The notes: generated from the letters alone by a model not told the origin. Positions 45,792 to 54,648 are shown, counted from the stretch's first letter. The stretch is DNA of 64,000 bases from UBA8752 sp002172485 (GCA_042089915.1 JBELJZ010000014.1:1-64000), one strand, 5' to 3'. Made by a program: numbers and translations.

Positions 45792-47258
45792 ATGTCCAAC
45801 CGACACCTTCTTGTCCCCTTCGCCGCCCTGGCCGCGCTTCTCCTGCCCTGTCTCGCCGCCACGGCCCAGACCGGCATCGCCATCGACCACGATTTCAGCG
45901 ACTGGAATCCAGCCGCCGACATCGCCGCCGCCGACACGGCCGGTCCGCTGGTCGCCGCCAGCTTCGCGAGCGATGCCGAGAACCTCTACTTCCACCTCAT
46001 CTACGACCGGCTCATCGCCCTCGACGAATCGTGGGAACCCCACGCCACCCGCCTCGGGGTGGATGTGGACGGCAACGCGTCCACCGGCCAGATCGTGGGC
46101 GGCTTCCAAGGCGCCGACATCGTGGTGCACCTGCAAGACCGCTACGTCAGCCAGAGCGGTTCGGGCGGGACCACGTCCCAGCACACCCTCAACGACCGCC
46201 GCGTCCGCATGGCCCCCACCTACGGCGGGCCGGAACACGAGGTGGCGCTGGGCCGGGCCTACAACGGCGTGCCGGTGAGCGGCACCGTGCGGTGGACGGT
46301 CCGGTGCGGATCCGGTCAGCAGGTCAGCGGCGAAATGGCCCTCGACAACACGCCTACCCTGCCCATGGCCACCCCGCTCGAGCGCGCCGAAGACACCGAG
46401 GTTCGCGTCGCGTTCTGGAACATGAACCGCCGCCTCGACGAGGCCGGTGCCACGGCTGCGATGGGCCGCATCCTCGGCGCCGTCCAGCCCGACGTGATTG
46501 GCATGAGCGAGGTCGAGGACTTCTCGGAAGCGCAGGTGCAGGCCTTGCTCGAGGAATGGATGCCCATCCAAGGCGGAGCGTGGCACGTGGCCAAGGACGA
46601 TTGGGACCTCATGGTCTGCAGCCGTTGGCCCATCACCGCCGAATACCCCAACATCTACCGGCAATTCCCCGTCGTCATCGACGCCCCCTGGGAGGGCGAC
46701 CTGATGGTCACCGCCAGCCACCTCAAATGCTGCAATGGCGCTGCCCAACGCCGCACGGAGGCCGACGAATACATGGCCTTCCTGCGGGACGCCATGTCCG
46801 AGGGCGGCCAACTTGATCTCCCTGCCAACACCCCCGTGGTGTACGGCGGCGACCTCAACATGGTCGGTCCGGGCTGGGCCATGCAGACCCTGCTCACCGG
46901 CGACATCCACGACAACGGCGACCACGGGCCCGACTTCGCACCAGATTGGGACGGCACCCTGCTCCGGGAGCTGACCTGCCTGCAGACGGACCGCGCAATG
47001 GACTACACCTGGCGCAACGACAACAGCGAATGGAGCGCCGGCAAGCTCGACTACATCCTCATCCAGGACGGCGTCGTGGAGGTGCTGCGCGAATTTTCCA
47101 TCGAAACATCTTCGATGGCCCCGGAGCGCCGCGACCAATATGGTTTGGAGGCCGGCGACGACCTCGAGGCGAGCGACCACTACATCGTGGTGGCCGACCT
47201 CAAGAAGCGCGGCCGCCGGCCGGGCCGCAAGCCCGTGCAGCTGAAAAAAGGGCAGTGA
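45792..47258 (+). CDS. Secreted endonuclease/exonuclease/phosphatase-family protein
   Basis: 488 residues. The signal peptide ends CLAATAQ, chosen with the ATG at 45792; upstream codons overlap plsC and the thioesterase in other frames. Residues about 25-190 resemble a sugar-binding or CBM9-like domain (DFSDWNPAADI, TRLGVDVDGNAST). The EEP fold follows: VAFWNMNRRLDEAG, GMSEVEDF (metal Glu), SHLKCCNGA, YGGDLNMVG and ASDHYIVVADL (catalytic His near the end). The family cleaves phosphodiesters in nucleic acids or lipids; an extracellular nuclease is plausible. The stop abuts the convergent DUF5777 stop with no spacing. Confidence 0.88.
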   Translation: MSNRHLLVPFAALAALLLPCLAATAQTGIAIDHDFSDWNPAADIAAADTAGPLVAASFASDAENLYFHLIYDRLIALDESWEPHATRLGVDVDGNASTGQIVGGFQGADIVVHLQDRYVSQSGSGGTTSQHTLNDRRVRMAPTYGGPEHEVALGRAYNGVPVSGTVRWTVRCGSGQQVSGEMALDNTPTLPMATPLERAEDTEVRVAFWNMNRRLDEAGATAAMGRILGAVQPDVIGMSEVEDFSEAQVQALLEEWMPIQGGAWHVAKDDWDLMVCSRWPITAEYPNIYRQFPVVIDAPWEGDLMVTASHLKCCNGAAQRRTEADEYMAFLRDAMSEGGQLDLPANTPVVYGGDLNMVGPGWAMQTLLTGDIHDNGDHGPDFAPDWDGTLLRELTCLQTDRAMDYTWRNDNSEWSAGKLDYILIQDGVVEVLREFSIETSSMAPERRDQYGLEAGDDLEASDHYIVVADLKKRGRRPGRKPVQLKKGQ

Positions 47259-48134
47259 TCACCGCTTCCCGACCTGGAAGACGCGGTTGATGTTGAACCC
47301 GAAGTACAGCTCGCCGTCCTGCCAACGGTCATAAGTCTCCGTCAGGAAAGACCGCTCGAACATGCCGCGGCTGTTGGTGATGTGCAGCTGGAACACGTGC
47401 CCGCCCGTCTCGATGTCGAGGCCGAGGCTGAGTGAGTTGTGGAGCCCATCCTGGATCGGGCGCGGCAAGAGCACGTGGTACTCCCCGTTGACCGACAGCC
47501 GTGGGTTGAGCTTGTAGCGGAAGCCGCCGCCCACGGTGGCCACATCGTTGGGCCGCGCCGGCTGGTCCACCAGGTTGCGGTGGACGAGGGAGGGAATGAC
47601 CGCGAGGGAGAATTCTGGCGAAAACTTCCGGGCGATGACGATCTGGTGGACATAGCTCAGCCGGTGCACACCGCGCCGTTCGATGCCGTCCTCGGGGAAG
47701 CGCAGGCCGTCCCGCATCCACACCGAATACCCCGTCAGGCTGATCGGGGAGCCTCCCCCCTCCTTCTGCTCGAGGAAACGCCACTTGGCATTGGCTTCCA
47801 AGGTCTTGCCAAAGGAAGACCGGGCGATGCCGACCTGCAGTTGGTCGGTCACCCCGAAATCGAGGCCCATCCGCATCTGGGCGTTGTCGAGGCCCCACAA
47901 GGCATACGCCCCGTCGCTGATGCGGCCGAAGCGGTGGGCGATGATGAAGTTCACCTCGCCTCGGCCCGACGTTTGCGGACTCTGCACGTTGATGATGCGC
48001 CCCGCCTTGAAGGTGGACGTGACCACCTCCGGTCCCGTCGGCGCGTCAAAGAAGTCCATCAGGTCGTCCTGCGCCGAGGCCGTCAAGGAAAGGGTCAACA
48101 AGGCCACCAAGGCCGCTTGACTCAACCGCATCAT
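47259..48134 (-). CDS. DUF5777-family outer-membrane beta-barrel protein
   Basis: 291 residues, starting MMRLSQAALVALLTLSLTAS with cleavage near ASAQ. The body has alternating strands typical of an outer-membrane barrel (VNFIIAHRFGRISDG, MGLDFGVTDQLQVGIARSS, GGFRYKLNPRLSVNGEY) and ends GFNINRVFQVGKR. It matches my memory of the Bacteroidota DUF5777 family, which often sits beside YceI and small haem proteins. The start overlaps the YceI stop by four bases (ATGA), so translation is coupled. The function is unknown; a conduit for a small molecule or electron-transfer component is speculative. Confidence 0.8.
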   Translation of the reverse strand: MMRLSQAALVALLTLSLTASAQDDLMDFFDAPTGPEVVTSTFKAGRIINVQSPQTSGRGEVNFIIAHRFGRISDGAYALWGLDNAQMRMGLDFGVTDQLQVGIARSSFGKTLEANAKWRFLEQKEGGGSPISLTGYSVWMRDGLRFPEDGIERRGVHRLSYVHQIVIARKFSPEFSLAVIPSLVHRNLVDQPARPNDVATVGGGFRYKLNPRLSVNGEYHVLLPRPIQDGLHNSLSLGLDIETGGHVFQLHITNSRGMFERSFLTETYDRWQDGELYFGFNINRVFQVGKR

Positions 48135-48664
48135 TGGGCGACCAAGTTGGCGTTCAAGGTCACGCCGATGACCTCGGCGATGTTTTCCGACACCACTTTC
48201 GGAATGGCGATGTCGTGGTCGGCACAGGGCACGTCGAAGGCGGCCTCGATGCGCCACCCCGAGCCGGTGTTCTCCATGGATCCCGTGATGTCCCGCTCCA
48301 CAGCCACGCCGTGCATCTCGAGGGTACCGGTGGCGCGCACCGCTTGTGGACCGTCAGCGCTGAGGTCGAGGTCCATCACCTGTCCGCGGAACGTCGCTTT
48401 GGGGTAGCGTTCCGTTTCCATGTAATTCTCATTGAAATGCTCCTCCATCAGGGCCTTCGGGAAATGGAAACTCAAGATGGGCACCTGAAAGGCGAGCTGT
48501 CCGGTTTCGGCATCGAAAATGGCGGACGCCTCACGGCTCTCCGCACGGATGTCCTCAATCGGGGTTTCACTCAAAAATGCAATGTGGGCCTCGCGGGTCG
48601 CGAAGCGTTGGGCTTGGAGACTGGTTCCGAAGAACAGCAGTGCGAGAAGGAGGAAAAGGCGCAT
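48131..48664 (-). CDS. YceI-family periplasmic lipid-binding protein
   Basis: 177 residues, starting MRLFLLLALLFFGTSLQAQ. YceI-type strands are visible: AHIAFLSETPIEDIRAES, QVPILSFHFPKALMEEHFNE, TERYPKATFRG and GTLEMHGVAVERDITGS. YceI proteins are lipocalin-like barrels that bind polyisoprenoids or amphiphiles in the periplasm. The gene is the middle of a three-gene unit, its start overlapping the stop of the cytochrome-like lipoprotein (TGATG) and its stop overlapping the DUF5777 start. That tight packing argues for one functional module. Confidence 0.9.
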   Translation of the reverse strand: MRLFLLLALLFFGTSLQAQRFATREAHIAFLSETPIEDIRAESREASAIFDAETGQLAFQVPILSFHFPKALMEEHFNENYMETERYPKATFRGQVMDLDLSADGPQAVRATGTLEMHGVAVERDITGSMENTGSGWRIEAAFDVPCADHDIAIPKVVSENIAEVIGVTLNANLVAQ

Positions 48665-49026
48665 CAATTGTTGGGTTTGCCGGCTTCTATCCACGCGTGG
48701 AACCGGGCGATGGAACAGCTGTCGAGCTTGCCGGATTGGGGCATCAGCTGGGGGTCTCCCTCCGGAAGGTCCATTCGGTCGACCATGATTTCAGCGAACT
48801 GGGCGATCTCCGCATGGCTTCCAAACGCCAGGCCTGCCGCCGGGGTGGGTCCACTGTGACAACCTTGACAATGGTCCTCCACCAAGGGCAGGATGTCCAT
48901 CCCGTAAGTCGTCTCGAAGGTGTCGCAGTCAAACGGCGTGCCCAGCGTATCCAGGTCGTCATAGACGCACCCCGTCCAGGTCATGGCCAAGAGCAAGGCC
49001 CCCACGATTTTCGCTTGATTCATCAT
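48664..49026 (-). CDS. Small lipoprotein with a c-type haem motif
   Basis: 120 residues. MMNQAKIVGALLLAMTWTGC gives a lipoprotein with Cys 20. CQGCH (Cys 53, Cys 56, His 57) is a CXXCH haem-c attachment site. QLMPQSG downstream offers a Met axial ligand, and ARFHAWIEAGKP is the usual last helix, as in planctomycete-type or truncated cytochrome c domains. It is probably held in the periplasm or at the outer membrane as an electron carrier. First gene of the cytochrome-YceI-DUF5777 unit. Confidence 0.85.
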   Translation of the reverse strand: MMNQAKIVGALLLAMTWTGCVYDDLDTLGTPFDCDTFETTYGMDILPLVEDHCQGCHSGPTPAAGLAFGSHAEIAQFAEIMVDRMDLPEGDPQLMPQSGKLDSCSIARFHAWIEAGKPNN

Positions 49027-49057
49027 TTACAACATAGCATTTCCATGGCGGAAGTGT

Positions 49058-49429
49058 TCAGGACAAGTTGTCCAGGTGATCGCCCCGCTTGAGGGCGCGT
49101 TCAATGACCACCAGCGGCCACACACACGCCACCGTCATGGCCGAGTACAACACGAGCTGTGCGGTGTCGAGGTCCGCGTACAAGGTGAAGGGGACCGCAG
49201 CCGCCATCAGGGGCCAGGAATACACCGCGTACAAATCAATGCTGCGGCGGTTGGCATAGGCCCACGCTTCCGGTGATGCCATGGACCTTTTGGTGCGGTA
49301 CCCGTACGTCGCGTTGGGCTCGGCACCCGGCGGATACCGCCGCACCACCGCTTGAATGACCCACAGCAAGGCGCCCGGTATTGCGTTGAGCCCCAAATTG
49401 AGCCACGTGAATGTGATGACCTCCTCCAT
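49058..49429 (-). CDS. SdpI/YhfL-like membrane protein
   Basis: 123 residues. YGYRTKRSMASPEAWAYANR is the SdpI-family signature. Hydrophobic segments are visible at about 8-28 (LNLGLNAIPGALLWVIQAVV), 70-85 (YAVYSWPLMAAAVPF) and 95-112. In Bacillus, SdpI is an immunity protein to the SdpC toxin, but most family members are uncharacterised and no toxin gene is nearby. The start codon overlaps that of the divergent gene at 49428. Confidence 0.75.
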   Translation of the reverse strand: MEEVITFTWLNLGLNAIPGALLWVIQAVVRRYPPGAEPNATYGYRTKRSMASPEAWAYANRRSIDLYAVYSWPLMAAAVPFTLYADLDTAQLVLYSAMTVACVWPLVVIERALKRGDHLDNLS

Positions 49430-50540
49430 GTCTGTTCTCAAAACTCGGCTTTTCTGCATCAGGTTGTCCGCCTTCACGGCGGGTGTTGTCCTCCTCGCTT
49501 CCTGTTCAACGGACGATGGCCTGCGCATCGTGCCTGCGGAAGGCAGTTGGCGCGCAGTGGAGGCCGTGTCGGATGACGCCGCTTGGTTGGCCTCCTCCAC
49601 CGGCCACTGGCGGCAGCTCACGGTGCAAGGCGTCCGTGTGGAATCCCACGTTTTCGGAGACACCCTCCCGGCGCTGGCCGACTCCGCCGTGTCGCTCCAC
49701 TACCGCGGGCTCGCCCGTACTTCAGAGGCGCTGCTGGGCACCGTGGTCGGCTCGCCGGGCCTCGTCCGCAGAGCGCCCTTCGACCGCGATGGCGAGCTCG
49801 ATCTGCCGCGAACGACTGTTTGGCGCAATGACGACCCCGCGGTCTTCCTCGACGCGGTCCTCGCCCTCGACGACAGCACCATCATCGCCATGGGCGACCC
49901 GTTGGACGGCTGCCTCACGGTGCTCCGTTCCGACGATGGCGGGCGCTCCTGGAGCACCGTGCCCTGCGCCGCGCAAGACGGACCGGGCGTCCCGGCCAGC
50001 CGGGAGGGCGAAGCCGCCTTTGCCGCCTCCAACGGCAACCTCTCCGCAGCGGGCGACACCGTCTGGATGCTGTCCGGCGGCAGCGCTTCGAGGGTCTACC
50101 GCAGCCTCGACCGCGGCCAAAGCTGGACGGCCTTCGAGACGCCACTCCAACAAGGCGGCCAGATGACGGGCGGCTTTTCGATGGACTTCGCCGACGCCGA
50201 TCACGGCATCATCTGGGGTGGCAACTGGGAAGCCAAGGCGGACAATGTGGCGCGCGGCGCCATCACCGCAGACGGCGGCGAAACGTGGACGCTCGTCGCA
50301 GACGGCACCGGCCCGGGCTACGGCTCCTCCATCCGGTACCGGCCAGGGTCGAGTGGGCGCCAGATCGCCCTCGTGGGCACGCCCGGCGGCATCGACGTGA
50401 GCGACGACGGTGGCCAATCCTGGCGGCACGTCAGCGACAGCGCCTTCTATGCGGCGCGGTTCAGCCCGACGGGCGAGACCCTTTGGCTGTGCGGCAACGG
50501 ACGGGTCGGCCGCATCAGCGCCCGCGCCTTGGGCTGGTGA
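49428..50540 (+). CDS. BNR/sialidase-like propeller lipoprotein
   Basis: 370 residues from the ATG at 49428, giving MSVLKTRLFCIRLSAFTAGV then VLLASC, a lipoprotein signal. Several Asp-box-like repeats are visible: LRSDDGGRSWSTV, YRSLDRGQSWTAFE, ITADGGETWTLVA and VSDDGGQSWRHVS. This is the fold seen in BNR and YCF48-type proteins. No sialidase catalytic arginine triad was identified, so enzymatic activity is doubtful. It converges with the methyltransferase gene six bases away. Confidence 0.82.
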   Translation: MSVLKTRLFCIRLSAFTAGVVLLASCSTDDGLRIVPAEGSWRAVEAVSDDAAWLASSTGHWRQLTVQGVRVESHVFGDTLPALADSAVSLHYRGLARTSEALLGTVVGSPGLVRRAPFDRDGELDLPRTTVWRNDDPAVFLDAVLALDDSTIIAMGDPLDGCLTVLRSDDGGRSWSTVPCAAQDGPGVPASREGEAAFAASNGNLSAAGDTVWMLSGGSASRVYRSLDRGQSWTAFETPLQQGGQMTGGFSMDFADADHGIIWGGNWEAKADNVARGAITADGGETWTLVADGTGPGYGSSIRYRPGSSGRQIALVGTPGGIDVSDDGGQSWRHVSDSAFYAARFSPTGETLWLCGNGRVGRISARALGW

Positions 50541-50546
50541 GCCGGT

Positions 50547-51161
50547 TTACAGCGGCTTGTGGGCCACCAATCGCGTGACCTCGGCCCGCCCCTGGTGGTA
50601 AGGTCCTTCGTCGAGCACAACTTCTTCTGTCACACTTATTTCCACTTCCAACCCGGCAAAATCGGCTTCCAGCATGGCGGTCGTGAACAGCATGTCCAAT
50701 GCCTTGGGACCGCCCGAAGTGAAGGCCAGCTGCTCCGGCCCGAACCCTTCCACGATGAGCGTGCCTCCGGGCTTGAGCCACTCCACCACCCTCGGGTGGA
50801 AGGCCTCCCGCAACGCAGGCGGCATGTGGAGGTAGCACAGACCGATGGCGTCGAAGCCTTCCCCCGGTTCCCAATCGCGGGCATTCCCCACTTCCGCTTC
50901 GATGGTCACTCCGCGTTGGGTCGCGAACGCCAAGGCCTTGTCCACCCCGACGGACGAGGCGTCAAAGGACCGGGCGGACCAGCCTTGGGCGGCGGCGTGC
51001 ACCGCGTTGCGCCCCTCCCCATCTCCAGGCAACAGGATGCGGCCGGGGGTCATGCGGGCCAACTGCTGGGCAAAAAACACATTGGGGCCCTCGCCATAGA
51101 CGGCGGGCTCGGCGCCAAAGCGCGCATTCCAAAAAGCACCGGGATCCTGAGCGTACTTCAT
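50547..51161 (-). CDS. Class I SAM-dependent methyltransferase
   Basis: 204 residues. FWNARFGAEPAVYGEGPNVF is the N-terminal block, then GRILLPGDGEGRNAVHAAAQ is the glycine-rich SAM motif I. FDASSVGVDKA holds the acidic residue of motif II, and FDAIGLCYLHMPP and LKPGGTLIVEGF are the following motifs. The closest subgroup is the tellurite-resistance/thiopurine methyltransferase-like set; the substrate is not assignable. It lies 23 bases downstream of phhA in the same direction and is likely co-transcribed. Confidence 0.85.
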   Translation of the reverse strand: MKYAQDPGAFWNARFGAEPAVYGEGPNVFFAQQLARMTPGRILLPGDGEGRNAVHAAAQGWSARSFDASSVGVDKALAFATQRGVTIEAEVGNARDWEPGEGFDAIGLCYLHMPPALREAFHPRVVEWLKPGGTLIVEGFGPEQLAFTSGGPKALDMLFTTAMLEADFAGLEVEISVTEEVVLDEGPYHQGRAEVTRLVAHKPL

Positions 51162-51184
51162 GGTGCGAAGCTCGCACCTCGCGC

Positions 51185-51895
51185 TCAGAGTGCCGCGTAC
51201 CAGGCGTTGAGGTCCCGGATCACCTCGGAGATGTCCTCGATGAGGAAGTAGGTCGTTTGAATTTCCGTCGTGGTGAACGGGGTCGACATCACCCCTTCCA
51301 TGGTGAACTTCCGCAGGTCGGTACGCAGCGTCCAGGCATGTTGGGTTTCTCCATACGAGCTCATGATGCCGGCACCGAATGCCATGGGCATGCCCTGCTC
51401 CTCCACGAATCCGAATTCCACGAAATACCAGTACAACCGCTGGAGGGCGAGCACGTGCTCATCGCGGCCGCGCAGGGCCACCCCGATCTCTCCGAAGCGC
51501 TTCATGAAGGCCGCGAATTTCGGGTTCATCAACGGGGGCACGTGCCCGAACGTGTCGTGAAACATGTCCGGCTCCTCGAGGTAGTCGAGCTGATCGGGCC
51601 GCCGCACCCAAGTGGAAGTGCAGAACCGTTGTTGGGCGAGGAGGGCAAAGAAGTCATCCACCGGAATCAAGCCCGGTACGATCTCGAGCCCCCAACCGGT
51701 GGCCTCCTGAAGCTGCGCCGTCATGGCGTCGACCCGCGGAATGGTCGCCTCGGTGAGGCTGTCCATGGCGTCCAAACTGTCCAGATACAGGCGGGCGGCC
51801 TTGTCATCCAGCATCTCCCGCTGGCGGCGGTACAGCGTGGACCACGTGTCGTGCTGGACCGGGACGTAATCGGGCTGAAGCAAGGGCGCATTCAT
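51185..51895 (-). CDS. phhA: Phenylalanine 4-hydroxylase
   Basis: 236 residues, the size of monomeric bacterial enzymes. EPDMFHDTFGHVPPL supplies the iron ligands His 113 and His 118, and WYFVEFGFVEEQG supplies Glu 160. GIMSSYGETQHA is the conserved substrate and pterin region. The enzyme converts phenylalanine to tyrosine with tetrahydropterin and oxygen in the cytoplasm. The ATG at 51895 gives the expected N-terminus. It is the first gene of a pair with the methyltransferase. Confidence 0.96.
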   Translation of the reverse strand: MNAPLLQPDYVPVQHDTWSTLYRRQREMLDDKAARLYLDSLDAMDSLTEATIPRVDAMTAQLQEATGWGLEIVPGLIPVDDFFALLAQQRFCTSTWVRRPDQLDYLEEPDMFHDTFGHVPPLMNPKFAAFMKRFGEIGVALRGRDEHVLALQRLYWYFVEFGFVEEQGMPMAFGAGIMSSYGETQHAWTLRTDLRKFTMEGVMSTPFTTTEIQTTYFLIEDISEVIRDLNAWYAAL

Positions 51896-52106
51896 GGGCC
51901 AATGAAGATCGTGAATAAGTTCAGGAGGACGGGTTTAACGGGAATACAGGGCCTCAGGTTGCAATGTGAACGACCCAGGTTGACGTTCATTCCCCTCGAG
52001 AGATTCGAAAGGCCCTCCGCCTTACTTCAGAATGCCGTAGCACACGGCAGGTCGACCTTGTTCGTGGCCGGCAATGACCCCGCACGAACGCCGAGTCTAG
52101 ACTGAC

Positions 52107-54614
52107 TTATTCGAGCACGAGACGGGAGGACCCGCAGACCCCGCCTTTGGCGCCCGTCCAGAGCAAGACCACGGAGCCCCTTGGCCAGGCCGTCACATCC
52201 AAGGTAACGGACCCCGTCTGCGTTCCGTTCATGCGGTGGACCTCCCGCCCCGAGGCATCCTGTACGGTGAGCCGTGTGGCGGATTCCGGCCACACCACCT
52301 GGACTTGGTCCTGGGCCGGATTCGGATACACCTCTGGAGAGGCCCCATGGTCGGCAATAGGTGAAACCACCCCCACCGAGACGTCGCCGTTGGCAAAGGC
52401 GTATTGTCCCCGGCGCAGCTTCGACACCTTGAACACCCCGCCGCCGTTGAAGGCCGAGCCCATTTGCAACTCGTAATCGGGATACTCGACCCACGGATCC
52501 GCAGGTGTGGCGCGCCACGCGAGGAACGCATCCGCCTCCGTTTGGCCGTAGAGGTCGAAATCCAGGTCGTCTTCATCTCCACCGCGGTACGTGAAGCGGG
52601 CATCGAGCAACAGGTCGTCCGGCCAAAGGCCGTCGATGGTCCAGAAATGGGTGCTGCTGATGGCTTCCATGTAAGGCGCGAATTCGGCCGGCGTCTCCCC
52701 CGGAGCGCCGTCGGGTGCCGCCCAATGGTGTTCAACCCGCACCAAGGCACTGTCTCCGTCCAGGACCTCGTCACAGCCAATGCGCATGTCCACCCAAGGC
52801 AGATTCTGCAGGGACGACGTCTCGGAAATCCAGTAGTCGAGGTCCATGCGGCCTTGATTCAAGCGCCCCTCTGCGTTGAGGGCCACGAAGGCCGGCTGGA
52901 GGTCGGTGACGATCTCTGCCATCGCGTACTGGCCTCCCACCACAATCTGGGCCACCTCCCGCTGGCCGGCGAGGTCCCAGACCGTCACGTCAAGCGGCTC
53001 GTTGTCGTGGTGGTTCTCACATTCCCGCAACTTCTGCTGCAGGTGCAACATCGTCAAGTAGCCCGGCACCTCACCCGGCGTGGCCGTGATGGCGCTGTCG
53101 AGCACCCAAGTGGAGAATCCGGGCTGCCTGATGTGCGCGTCGAACCACGGCGTCAGGTCCAAGCCCGTGGTTTCTTCCCAAGCGGCCTCGAGGGCCACAT
53201 CGTCCAGCGCTCCCCCGTAGTTGGCGGCCAGCACGGCCTGTCCCCCACTGCGGAAGAGGTCGTCCCCCAGGTAGTTCCGCAAGTTGTGGACCACCGAGGC
53301 GCCTTTGTTGTAGCTGTGCCGGCCGTAGATGTGGGCGTCCGGAATCGGCGACAACTGCCAGAATCCCTCGTCGTCGATGTGGGCTTGCTCCAGGACGAAC
53401 AGCTGGTTGTCCTTGACCATTTCCACGAATTCATCCCGGCCACTCAGCTGCTCTTCGAACAGGTGGCTGGAATACTCTGCAAAGCCCTCCTTGATCCACA
53501 TGTGGTTGTGCAGCAGCGGAGAGACCATGTCCCCCCACCAGTGGTGTCCAAGTTCGTGCCCGTAGAGCCCCTCATTCTGGAAATTGCTCTGCTGCAGCAT
53601 GCTCAGCGGGTAGGCGATGTTGGTCGGGTGCTCCATGGCGCCCTGCGTGGTGATCACGTAGCCCACGCGCTCCCAAGCGTGTGGGCCCCACCAATCTTCC
53701 ATCGCATCGATGCAGACGCCGAGGTCGACGAAGCGGTTCTTCATCAGCTGAAGGCTGGCCGGCTTGGCTGTGAGGCGAATGGGAACATCCCCGTAGACGC
53801 CCGTGTGGGTCGTATCGAAGTCCACATAGTCCGCCACGGCGATGGCACTGAGGTACGTGGGAATGGGCTGCGGCATGTCGAACACGCGGCGGAGGGTGTC
53901 CCCTCCAAGGCTGTCCGTCTGGATCAGGTTGCCCTGCCCGTGAAAGCGCTTTCCTCCTGCACTGGTGATGCCATAGGTGTACGCCGCACGCTCCCGGAAC
54001 TGGTCAAAGCAGGGGTACCAAGCCTTGCCGTGGTTGGGCGGAATGGTGGTCAATCCAATGCCCAAGCTGTAGATGTAGTCACCCGTGAGGGTCATGCCGC
54101 CCCAATAAGGATCTTTGCCGGGTTGGCCTTGGTAATGAAGCCCGACCACCTGTGGCCCAACGGGCTGCCAAAGGCCGTCCGGCGCGTCAACGAAGACACT
54201 GTCCCCGATCTGCTCGAAACCCCAGCTTTGGCCATCCAACGTGAGCGAATCCACAAGGAGTTCGCCATGGAGGTCAAACCACAGGTTGGACGCTCCCGGC
54301 TCGAGGGTCTGAAAAGTGATGTGGGCCAATCCACTGACTTGCAAGGAGGAAGCCGCCGTGACGTCCAGCTCGAGTCCGTAGTGCTGCACATCGAAGGAGT
54401 CGCTGCGCGCCAGGGAGCCCGTCATGTCGAAGTTGTCATCCGACGCGGCACCGCGCAGGGCAGCGAGTTCAGCCACCGGCACATGGGCGTGGCGGCAACC
54501 GTTGTGGCTCAGGTCGCGGGGAAGGCTGCGACGCAAAACGGGCCCGTCTCCCTGAGGGAAAACGGGCCCGTTCAAGGCCGCAATCAGCAGCAATGCGAAG
54601 GGAAGTCGTGGCAT
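52107..54614 (-). CDS. Secreted M1-family metallopeptidase with T9SS type A domain
   Basis: 835 residues. The signal peptide is MPRLPFALLLIAALNGPVFP. The zinc site is complete: HELGH (His 353, Glu 354, His 357) and Glu 376 in KEGFAEY, the exact HEXXH-18-E spacing. The usual GXMEN motif reads GAMEHP (Glu 328 kept, Asn replaced by His 329). A Tyr candidate for the transition state lies in YNKGASVVHNL. The C-terminus (PEVYPNPAQDQVQVVWPESA, then LTVQDASGREVHRMNG) is a type A sorting domain. It probably acts as a secreted aminopeptidase on proline- or hydrophobic-ended peptides. It lies 34 bases after the beta-helix gene. A terminator-like hairpin lies within its first 30 codons. Confidence 0.93.
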   Translation of the reverse strand: MPRLPFALLLIAALNGPVFPQGDGPVLRRSLPRDLSHNGCRHAHVPVAELAALRGAASDDNFDMTGSLARSDSFDVQHYGLELDVTAASSLQVSGLAHITFQTLEPGASNLWFDLHGELLVDSLTLDGQSWGFEQIGDSVFVDAPDGLWQPVGPQVVGLHYQGQPGKDPYWGGMTLTGDYIYSLGIGLTTIPPNHGKAWYPCFDQFRERAAYTYGITSAGGKRFHGQGNLIQTDSLGGDTLRRVFDMPQPIPTYLSAIAVADYVDFDTTHTGVYGDVPIRLTAKPASLQLMKNRFVDLGVCIDAMEDWWGPHAWERVGYVITTQGAMEHPTNIAYPLSMLQQSNFQNEGLYGHELGHHWWGDMVSPLLHNHMWIKEGFAEYSSHLFEEQLSGRDEFVEMVKDNQLFVLEQAHIDDEGFWQLSPIPDAHIYGRHSYNKGASVVHNLRNYLGDDLFRSGGQAVLAANYGGALDDVALEAAWEETTGLDLTPWFDAHIRQPGFSTWVLDSAITATPGEVPGYLTMLHLQQKLRECENHHDNEPLDVTVWDLAGQREVAQIVVGGQYAMAEIVTDLQPAFVALNAEGRLNQGRMDLDYWISETSSLQNLPWVDMRIGCDEVLDGDSALVRVEHHWAAPDGAPGETPAEFAPYMEAISSTHFWTIDGLWPDDLLLDARFTYRGGDEDDLDFDLYGQTEADAFLAWRATPADPWVEYPDYELQMGSAFNGGGVFKVSKLRRGQYAFANGDVSVGVVSPIADHGASPEVYPNPAQDQVQVVWPESATRLTVQDASGREVHRMNGTQTGSVTLDVTAWPRGSVVLLWTGAKGGVCGSSRLVLE
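54535..54572 (-). terminator. Terminator-like double palindrome inside the M1 gene start
   Basis: On the minus strand AACGGGCCCGT and ACGGGCCCGT, each self-complementary, flank a small cccTcAggg hairpin and are followed by TTTTG. This overlaps codons 15-27 of the M1 peptidase gene and lies 77-114 bases after the stop of the upstream beta-helix gene. Confidence 0.5.
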
Positions 54615-54648
54615 GGGCGGTAAGATACCCCGCCGCCACGGCTTGTCC

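Noticed and set aside
45752..47180. N-terminal extension of the thioesterase frame to 607 codons
   Set aside because: The extension is antisense to the EEP-family gene, which has all its catalytic motifs. The hotdog domain alone has normal length from 45752.
49058..49429. Toxin-immunity system suggested by the SdpI-like protein
   Set aside because: No SdpC/SdpAB-like or other toxin gene is adjacent; SdpI homologues are widespread without toxins.
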